The position numbers and the translations under genes were made by a program. From contig NC_018011.1 in assembly GCF_000265365.1 (NCBI RefSeq), positions 3,613,501 through 3,677,500 of the forward strand: a stretch of DNA of 64,000 nt, written 5' to 3'. Below the pieces are notes generated by a model, which saw only the letters and a program-made list of their open reading frames with translations, did not search any database and had not been told where the DNA came from. This document shows positions 58,200 to 64,000 of the stretch, piece by piece; the first letter of the stretch is position 1, and each line of letters opens with the position of its first letter. This DNA is from Alistipes finegoldii DSM 17242 (GTDB lineage Bacteria; Bacteroidota; Bacteroidia; Bacteroidales; Rikenellaceae).

Positions 58200-60392
58200 T
58201 TAATAGAGCATATCCTCGTCGGCTTCGTCCTCGTACCAATCCACATGCTGGGCGCCGCCCGATGCGGCCCATGCGTTGAAATAGGTATAGGCGGTGCGGA
58301 TGTCCTTGCGCTCGGCAGGGTAGCGGAACTCGCCCGAAATCATCAGCGCCCACATCATGTAGTTGTCCTTCATACCCGTTCCCTTCGACACGAAGTATTT
58401 GTACGGCTCGGCTTCGGCGAACGTATTGCCCGAAACGACCGCGAATCCGGTCGGCTTGTAGGTCGGCATATGCACCTCGGTATCGCGGCTGAATACGCCC
58501 GAACTCTTCGAATTGACGACGATAAAGGCGTTGACGGCCGATTCCAGCACCGCAGCCGCATCGACGGGCCGGGTGAAAGTCACGGTAGTCGTATGCTTCA
58601 CGGTCGGAACGGGCGCCGTACCTTTGGAGGTATTGATGTAGGTGCCTTCGCCGAGAATCTCCTGCGCGGTGTTGAAGAGCGGAATGACGGCATATTCGTT
58701 GCCGGATTCGAGACCCGGTCCAGCGAATGCCCCCTTGCCGAAGGCCGTGTTCGTCGTCTCGACACTGGCGACCTGCGAAGCGGCGACCTTGTCCAGCTGC
58801 ACGGCGAACGCATTGAGGTGCGCGGCGCCGGCGGCTTTCAGCTCCCAGTTGATGCGGATGGAACCCACCTTGCCGCTTTCCTTGTTCACGAGCCGGTCGA
58901 TGCCGGTCACGACGACCACGTCGTTCATATCGTAATCGCCGATCCACGGCCAGCCGTCCTCGAAACAATAGGTGTAGGGCGCACCGATCACCTCGATGAT
59001 TTCGGGTTCCGGCTCCGGATCGGGAGTCACAGGCTCCTTGCCTCCGTTGCATTTGCTCTCGGCAATCACGACCGTCTGCTTGTCGCGCATCACGGCGCCG
59101 CCAATCAGGCTGCCGGCGTCGATGACGTATTTCGCATCGGCCGCATTGTCGTAGACGACCTCCATAAGTCCCTCGAACTTGGTGCCGTAATAACGCGAGC
59201 TGACGCCCTTTTCCCGGATCACGACCACGGCCATCGGCTGGTCGGCCTGCGCCTGACTGACGATGCGCACGTTGCCGCCCGATCTGCTCGCATTGTATTC
59301 GTTCATGGAGAAGATCGAACCGGCTGCGGCATACAGCTCCGTATTGCTGTTGAAATATACCGTTCCGGCGTCGAGACCCGAACCCGAAGCGATGTAGAAT
59401 TTCGCACCTTCGGCAATGACGTCGTCCGCTGCGGTATAGCAGTTCACGTAAAGCGTACCGCCGCCGCGGGCTTCGAGTTTATCCATCGTGGCCACACCTT
59501 TCTGGTAGGTCACCGAATAGTTGGTCACGTAGAAGGTCCCGTCGATGGCAACCGTGCCGTTCTCGCAGTTGTGAAGCTCGGCGTAGGTATTGAGCCGGAA
59601 ATCGGCGCTTTCGACCTTGCCGTCATTGTAGAGCTTCGCCTTGTTGGTGACTTCGACTTCACCCGCCTGCAATGCGGCCGACGCTCCGTTGTAGAACTCG
59701 CAGGAGGTGTTGACGTTGAACAGTCCGTTGACAACGAACGTGCCTTCGTTGACGATGGTCTTGCAGGAGAAGCTCGTCTGATCGGTGGTGAAAGTACCGC
59801 CCTCGAATACATAGATGGCCGGATAGACCGCATTCTGCTGGAGGTTGGCTTTCGCCTCCCTGATATATACTTCACCGCCCGGAAGCACCGCAAGGGTCGC
59901 CTGTCCGATAGTAACCGACGCATTGAGCGTCAGTTTGCCCGCCACGTAGAGAACCGGAGCGGAATGGGGCGAGAACTTGCCGTTCAAATTGATATTGCCC
60001 GTAATCTCGGCGCCCGCGGGAATGTAATATTCCGCCGCCGCGGCATAGGGTTTGGCGATCCAGATGGCTCCGAGGTCGATATTGCCCGCCGGCGTCTGGC
60101 GGATAACCGCGCCTTCGGCGAAGTCGCTTTCCGTCTTAACCGGCAATGTCGGATAATCGGGCATCGACGAGCTTTCGCTGCGTGTAGCAGCGGAAGTGCG
60201 GATTTTGTGCGCTTCGGCGCTTTTCATCACGGCGCCCGCAACATTGAGAGCCGCGGAAACCGGCTGCATGCTGACCGACACGGTACCGTCGGGCAGGGTA
60301 GTCTGCACATAAAGGTTCCTGACCCCGGCGGGCAGCGTCATGGCCGTCGAGAAAACAGGCTGCGAAGCCTTTACCTTGTGCATTGCGCACAT
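58200..60392 (-). CDS. LruC-domain protein, 730 aa, no visible signal peptide
   Basis: The C-terminal ~230 residues carry the LruC domain: YTYCFEDGWPWIGDYDMNDVVVV, then RINWELKAAGAAHLNAFAVQLD, ending HVDWYEDEADEDML. The N-terminal ~470 residues are beta-helix-like with repeated N/G/T-rich turns (ADLTLNASVTIGQ-type, LYNDGKVESADFRLNTYAELHN), as in surface proteins. Relatives start with a lipoprotein signal; here ATG 60392 gives MCAMHKVKASQ, and a TATCTTTG -7 box (60402-60409) sits immediately upstream, so the 5' end looks natural or was lost and re-promoted. Function unknown; likely calcium-binding surface protein by Asp-rich loops. Confidence 0.75.
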   Translation of the reverse strand: MCAMHKVKASQPVFSTAMTLPAGVRNLYVQTTLPDGTVSVSMQPVSAALNVAGAVMKSAEAHKIRTSAATRSESSSMPDYPTLPVKTESDFAEGAVIRQTPAGNIDLGAIWIAKPYAAAAEYYIPAGAEITGNINLNGKFSPHSAPVLYVAGKLTLNASVTIGQATLAVLPGGEVYIREAKANLQQNAVYPAIYVFEGGTFTTDQTSFSCKTIVNEGTFVVNGLFNVNTSCEFYNGASAALQAGEVEVTNKAKLYNDGKVESADFRLNTYAELHNCENGTVAIDGTFYVTNYSVTYQKGVATMDKLEARGGGTLYVNCYTAADDVIAEGAKFYIASGSGLDAGTVYFNSNTELYAAAGSIFSMNEYNASRSGGNVRIVSQAQADQPMAVVVIREKGVSSRYYGTKFEGLMEVVYDNAADAKYVIDAGSLIGGAVMRDKQTVVIAESKCNGGKEPVTPDPEPEPEIIEVIGAPYTYCFEDGWPWIGDYDMNDVVVVTGIDRLVNKESGKVGSIRINWELKAAGAAHLNAFAVQLDKVAASQVASVETTNTAFGKGAFAGPGLESGNEYAVIPLFNTAQEILGEGTYINTSKGTAPVPTVKHTTTVTFTRPVDAAAVLESAVNAFIVVNSKSSGVFSRDTEVHMPTYKPTGFAVVSGNTFAEAEPYKYFVSKGTGMKDNYMMWALMISGEFRYPAERKDIRTAYTYFNAWAASGGAQHVDWYEDEADEDMLY

Positions 60393-60401
60393 TCTTCGAG
60401 A

Positions 60402-60409
60402 CAAAGATA
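60402..60409 (-). promoter_or_regulatory. -7 element directly before the LruC-domain gene
   Basis: On the minus strand TATCTTTG ends 9 nt before ATG 60392; a TTTG lies 17 nt upstream of it. The transcript would have almost no leader. Confidence 0.5.
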
Positions 60410-60555
60410 AACATTATTTTCAACTCCAAATCATTTCCGCTCATTTATTTAACAAAACAGGCCACAATCGCATCTTTGGCATGCAAAATTCCGACCGAGG
60501 GAAAGGTTTTTCCAAAAAAATATCCCGCGGCGAGCGTAAAACTCAAAAAAACCGC

Positions 60556-60563
60556 TATATTTG
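60556..60563 (+). promoter_or_regulatory. -7 element of the methionine operon
   Basis: TATATTTG lies 28 nt before the leader peptide start. Transcription would begin near 60569. No clear -33 box is seen. Confidence 0.6.
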
Positions 60564-60591
60564 CACCATTGGAAACAGATCCGAAGCTGAA

Positions 60592-60693
60592 ATGACTGCA
60601 ATGAACACATACGACAGCCCGTACCGCGGAACACTCCGCGGTATGATGACCATGGGTATGATGTGCATGCGCAGCCGATTCCGCCGGGTGTAA
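60592..60693 (+). CDS. methionine-rich leader peptide, 33 aa
   Basis: ATG at 60592 (or 60601) and TAA at 60691-60693 encode a peptide with eight Met in 33 residues, six of them clustered in nine residues (MMTMGMMCM). It lies between the operon's -7 box and a terminator, directly upstream of methionine-biosynthesis genes. A perfect 9-bp hairpin (60622-60630 with 60635-60643) ends where the Met cluster starts. Ribosome stalling at Met codons when charged Met-tRNA is short would control downstream structure. This is the classical leader-peptide attenuation design; the role is inferred from sequence. Confidence 0.72.
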   Translation: MTAMNTYDSPYRGTLRGMMTMGMMCMRSRFRRV

Positions 60694-60717
60694 CCTTTCC
60701 GTATGCACGAACGACAC

Positions 60718-60749
60718 AATCCGGCTTCCTTTGAGGTCGGATTTTTTTG
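60718..60749 (+). terminator. attenuator terminator of the methionine operon
   Basis: AATCCG (60718-60723) pairs with CGGATT (60738-60743); an inner CCT/AGG pair closes a 3-nt loop; seven T residues in total follow. It lies 20 nt upstream of the metY start codon and 24 nt downstream of the leader-peptide stop. Confidence 0.72.
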
Positions 60750-60769
60750 TAACGAACAAACAGCGAAAT

Positions 60770-62053
60770 ATGACTCCGAAAAACTACCGATTCGAAACGC
60801 TGCAGGTACACGCAGGCCAGCAGCCCGATCCCGTGACCGGTTCGCGCGCACTGCCGATCTACCAGACCACGTCCTATGTTTTCGACAGCGCCGAACAGGG
60901 CGCGGCACGCTTCGCCCTGCGCGAAGAGGGTAACATCTACACCCGTCTGAGCAATCCCACGACTTCGGTTTTCGAAGAGCGCATGGCTGCGCTCGAAGGG
61001 GGCACGGCGGCCGTGGCCGCCGCATCGGGCATGGCCGCCCAGTATCTGGCGTTCAGCAATCTGGTCGAAGCGGGCGACAATATCGTCAGCACGTCGTTCC
61101 TCTACGGCGGCACGTTCAGCCAGTTCAAGCATACGTTCGCCCGCATCGGCGTCGAAGTGCGCTTCGCTCAGGGCGACGACATCCGAAGCATCGCATCGCT
61201 CATGGACGACCGTACGAAAGCGGTTTATCTGGAAACGATCGGCAATCCCGAATTCAACGTACCCGACTTCGAACCCATCGTCGCGCTGGCGCACAAGCAC
61301 GGCATTGCGGTAGTGACCGACAATACGTTCGGCGCGGGCGGATTCCTCTGCCGGCCGATCGAATGGGGCGTGAACGTCGTGACGCACTCGGCGACCAAGT
61401 GGATCGGCGGGCACGGCACGAGTCTGGGCGGGGTAGTCGTGGACGGCGGCAACTTCGACTGGGGCAACGGCAGATATCCGCTGCTGAGCGAACCCTCGGA
61501 GGGATATCACGGCTTTAATTTCTGGAAAGAGTGCGGCAAAACCGCCTTTGCGACCCGCACCCGCTGCGAAGGGCTGCGCGACATCGGCCCCTGCATCAGC
61601 CCGTTCAACGCGTTCCTGCTGACGCAGGGACTCGAAACGCTCTCGCTGCGCGTACAGCGCAGCGTGGACAACGCACTTGCGGTCGCGGAGTGGCTGGAAA
61701 AGCATCCCAAGATCGAACACGTCAGCTATCCGGGACTCAAAAGCAGCAAGTACCACACGCTGGCGAAGAAATACCTCCGCAACGGTTTCGGCGGCGTGCT
61801 GACGTTCCGCGTGAAAGGCAGTGCGGAGCAGGCGTCGAAGATCGTAGACAACCTCGGTCTGATCAGCCATCTGGCCAACGTCGGCGACGCGAAAACGCTG
61901 CTCATACACCCCGCATCGACCACCCACGCCCAGCTCGGCGAACAGGAACTGGCCGCTTCGGGCGTATATCCCAACCTGCTGCGGCTTTCGCTCGGCATCG
62001 AGCATATCGACGACATAAAGGAAGACCTGAACGAAGCGCTGAAACATCTGTAA
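60770..62053 (+). CDS. metY: O-acetylhomoserine sulfhydrylase (Cys/Met PLP enzyme), 427 aa
   Basis: It makes homocysteine from O-acetylhomoserine and sulfide. PLP-binding Lys is in HSATKWIGGHGTSLGG. Y-x-R region: GNIYTRLSNPTTSVFEERMAALEGG. AAASGMAAQYL, SLYGGT-type SFLYGGTFSQFKHTF and VVTDNTFG are typical. ATG at 60770 is chosen; a longer in-frame start at 60731 overlaps the terminator. First structural gene of the methionine operon; its stop overlaps the metX start (TAATG). Confidence 0.95.
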   Translation: MTPKNYRFETLQVHAGQQPDPVTGSRALPIYQTTSYVFDSAEQGAARFALREEGNIYTRLSNPTTSVFEERMAALEGGTAAVAAASGMAAQYLAFSNLVEAGDNIVSTSFLYGGTFSQFKHTFARIGVEVRFAQGDDIRSIASLMDDRTKAVYLETIGNPEFNVPDFEPIVALAHKHGIAVVTDNTFGAGGFLCRPIEWGVNVVTHSATKWIGGHGTSLGGVVVDGGNFDWGNGRYPLLSEPSEGYHGFNFWKECGKTAFATRTRCEGLRDIGPCISPFNAFLLTQGLETLSLRVQRSVDNALAVAEWLEKHPKIEHVSYPGLKSSKYHTLAKKYLRNGFGGVLTFRVKGSAEQASKIVDNLGLISHLANVGDAKTLLIHPASTTHAQLGEQELAASGVYPNLLRLSLGIEHIDDIKEDLNEALKHL

Positions 62054-63069
62054 TGGAACCCCGCATTTACATAGCCCCCGGACCGTTCCGGCTGGAAACG
62101 GGACACACGCTGCCGGAGCTGAAGATCGCCTATCACACCTACGGCGAACTGAACGCCGCGCACGACAACGTGGTGTGGGTATGCCATGCGCTGACGGCCA
62201 ATTCGGACGTCGCGGACTGGTGGCCGCACACGGTCGAAACGGGGAAGTTCCTCGATCCGGCGCGTCATTTCGTCGTCTGCGCCAACATCCTCGGCTCGCA
62301 CTACGGCACGACGGGACCGCTTCATACGAATCCGCAAACCGGCACACCGTACTACCGGGATTTCCCGCCCTTCACGATCCGCGACATCGTGCGGGCGCAC
62401 ATCCTGCTGGCCGACGCCCTCGGCATCGGACGCATCGGCGCGCTGGTCGGAAGTTCGGTGGGCGGATTTCAGGCCGTCGAATGGGCCGTCACGGAGCCGC
62501 AGCGCATCGGCAAACTGGTGCTGATCGCCACCTCGGCCAAGGCGTCGCCGTGGAGCATCGCCATCGACGAGACACAGCGCATGGCCATCGAAGCCGACCG
62601 GACGTTCGGCGAGCCGCGCGACGACGCGGGAATGGCCGGTCTTGCGGCGGCCCGCGCCATCGGCCTGCTGACCTACAGGGGATCGCTGGGCTACAACCTC
62701 ACGCAGCAGGACCGCGAGGAGCTTCCGGCCGTGCACCGCGCATCGAGCTACCAGCAGTATCAGGGAGAGAAGCTCTGCAGACGCTACAACGCCTACTCCT
62801 ATTACGCCATTCTCAACGCATTCGACACCCACGACGCAGGACGCGGACGCGGCGGGGTAGCGGCCGCCCTGAGTCGGATCGCGGCTCGCACGATCGTCGT
62901 CGGCATTACGACCGACATCATCTTCACCCCGACCGAGATGCGTGACCTGCAAGGCATGATCGCCGGAAGCGTCTACCACGAAATAGACTCGCCGTTCGGA
63001 CACGACGGATTTCTGGTCGAGCACGAACAGCTGAACGACATCCTCCGTCCGTTCATGAATAACGAATAA
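62053..63069 (+). CDS. metX: homoserine O-acetyltransferase, 338 aa
   Basis: An alpha/beta hydrolase-fold enzyme that activates homoserine for methionine synthesis. The nucleophile Ser lies in LVGSSVGGFQAVEW; the Asp in ITTDIIFTP; the His in FGHDGFLVEH. N-terminal VCHALTANSDVADWW and ANILGSHYGTTGP fit the MetX group. Its start overlaps the metY stop by one base. Length is slightly short but complete. Confidence 0.95.
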   Translation: MEPRIYIAPGPFRLETGHTLPELKIAYHTYGELNAAHDNVVWVCHALTANSDVADWWPHTVETGKFLDPARHFVVCANILGSHYGTTGPLHTNPQTGTPYYRDFPPFTIRDIVRAHILLADALGIGRIGALVGSSVGGFQAVEWAVTEPQRIGKLVLIATSAKASPWSIAIDETQRMAIEADRTFGEPRDDAGMAGLAAARAIGLLTYRGSLGYNLTQQDREELPAVHRASSYQQYQGEKLCRRYNAYSYYAILNAFDTHDAGRGRGGVAAALSRIAARTIVVGITTDIIFTPTEMRDLQGMIAGSVYHEIDSPFGHDGFLVEHEQLNDILRPFMNNE

Positions 63070-63078
63070 TCAACAAAC

Positions 63079-64000
63079 ATGCAGCATATGGGTAAAATTA
63101 AAATCGGCCTGTTCGGATTCGGCGTCGTCGGACAAGGTATTTACGAAGTGGTCCGCAAATCGAAGAACGCCAATGCCGAAATCGTCAAAATCTGCGTCCG
63201 CTCGCTCGACAAACCCCGTTCGATCGACCGTTCGCACTTCACGGACTCTCCGGCGGAGATCCTCGACAATCCCGAAATCGACCTGATCGTCGAGGTGATC
63301 GACGACGCCAAAGCGTCGTACGACATCGTGAAAAGCGCCCTGCTGAAAGGGATTCCCGTCGTTTCGGGCAACAAGACGATGCTGGCGCACCACCTGCCCG
63401 AAATGATCGAAATCCAGAAAAAGCACAACGTGGCGCTGCTTTACGACGCTTCGTCGTGCGGTTCGATTCCGGTCATCCGCAACCTCGAAGAGTATTACGA
63501 CAACGACCTGCTGCTCGAAGTGAAGGGTATCCTGAACGGTTCGTCGAACTACATCCTCTCGCGCGTTTTCGACCACAAGGATTCGTACGCCAACGCACTC
63601 GCGCAGGCGCAGGCGCTGGGATTCGCCGAAAGCGACCCGTCGTTCGACATCGGAGGCTACGATTCGCTGTTCAAGCTGGTAATCATCACGGTACACGCAC
63701 TGGGCACCTATGTCGCGCCGGAGCGTATCTTCACGTACGGCATCTCGACGATTCACGATGCGGACATCCAGTACGCCCGCGAGAAAAACGTCAAAATCAA
63801 GCTGGTGGCGCAGGTCGTGAAGGTGAGCGACGAACACTTCACGATGTTCGTCATGCCGGAGTTCGTGACGCCCGCCAAGTATATCTACAGCGTTGACGAC
63901 GAGTACAACGGCGTGGTGATCCGCGGCGAGTGCTACGACCGGCAGTTCATGTTCGGCAAGGGCGCCGGAAGCCTTCCGACGGCTTCGTCGATCCTGAGCG
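63079..64000 (+). CDS. hom: homoserine dehydrogenase (3' end outside window)
   Basis: The frame runs off the window; 307 residues are visible. The NAD(P)-binding GFGVVGQGIYEVV is at the N-terminus, followed by IDLIVEVIDDAKASYDIVKSAL, the Lys in VVSGNKTMLA, and the catalytic domain (VKGILNGSSNYILSRVF, GFAESDPSFDIGGYDS). It is a stand-alone form, not fused to aspartokinase in the visible part. It makes homoserine, the substrate of MetX upstream, so the three genes form one pathway. Start chosen at ATG 63079; ATG 63088 is possible. Confidence 0.95.
   Translation, partial: MQHMGKIKIGLFGFGVVGQGIYEVVRKSKNANAEIVKICVRSLDKPRSIDRSHFTDSPAEILDNPEIDLIVEVIDDAKASYDIVKSALLKGIPVVSGNKTMLAHHLPEMIEIQKKHNVALLYDASSCGSIPVIRNLEEYYDNDLLLEVKGILNGSSNYILSRVFDHKDSYANALAQAQALGFAESDPSFDIGGYDSLFKLVIITVHALGTYVAPERIFTYGISTIHDADIQYAREKNVKIKLVAQVVKVSDEHFTMFVMPEFVTPAKYIYSVDDEYNGVVIRGECYDRQFMFGKGAGSLPTASSILS

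Noticed and set aside
58086..60410. 774-codon plus-strand frame antisense to the LruC-domain gene
   Set aside because: Low-complexity Arg/Gly/Val/Asp composition; the minus strand carries the LruC motifs.

Overview
The window looks like chromosome of a Bacteroidota gut commensal, most likely Alistipes or a close Rikenellaceae relative. Evidence: GC-rich coding DNA, promoters of the TAnnTTTG (-7) type in place of sigma70 boxes, fimbrillin-like lipoproteins, DUF4857/DUF4876/DUF2023 families, a Rho factor with a long N-terminal insertion, and a CTnDOT-type integrase. Species assignment is inference; no rRNA is present.

Layout. 1-5.4 kb: the end of an OmpA-type protein, then two repeats of a [small peptide + fimbrillin-like lipoprotein] module, the second lipoprotein carrying a C-terminal PI-PLC-like domain. 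5.7-8.3 kb: rho and a secreted S1/P1 nuclease. 8.3-9.5 kb: a scar where an IS30 transposase remnant abuts the 3' end of a copper ATPase gene fused to a frameshifted HMA gene. 9.5-20.8 kb: an apparent co-regulated envelope/redox locus. An OB-fold lipoprotein plus PepSY-like protein face a seven-gene operon (TonB receptor, lipoproteins, barrel protein, ABC exporter, DUF4857), and a flavodoxin-DUF2023 pair lies beyond. The two outer transcription units share a 47-nt promoter/operator block.

20.8-28.4 kb: a decayed mobilizable element that sits against a broken PfkB-type kinase gene. It holds a truncated relaxase, a mobC-like gene split by a group II intron, an intact IS3-family element, a DUF3408 gene and a tyrosine integrase. 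28.6-34.2 kb: tRNA-Leu(UAA), miaA, an acyl-CoA reductase, a nitroreductase, tRNA-Gly(GCC), an XRE regulator, a 6S-like structured RNA and a poorly characterised gene followed by tandem repeats.

34.3-41 kb: acyltransferase, TPR/HTH regulator, small envelope proteins, and a pair consisting of a protein with a YbjN-like N-terminus and a cytosolic HtrA-like protease with a zinc ribbon. 41-47.7 kb: a BatD-like membrane protein, then a redox cluster (truncated polyferredoxin, two flavodoxin-fold proteins, a cupin-CMD fusion with an in-frame 36-bp repeat, aldo/keto reductase) divergent from an AraC regulator. 47.7-50.7 kb: glycolytic operon (fbaB, D-lactate dehydrogenase-like, gpmA). 50.7-58 kb: AraC regulator and a complete RND efflux operon ending in tetR, with a palindrome over the efflux promoter. 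58.2-60.4 kb: LruC-domain protein without a visible signal peptide. 60.5 kb to the end: a methionine operon (metY, metX, homoserine dehydrogenase) behind a methionine-codon-rich leader peptide and a terminator, which reads as a transcription attenuator.

The most promising less-described elements are the Met leader attenuator, the shared 47-nt promoter block, the twin small-peptide/lipoprotein modules with the PI-PLC fusion, the cytosolic protease with YbjN-like partner, and the repeat-linked cupin-CMD fusion.
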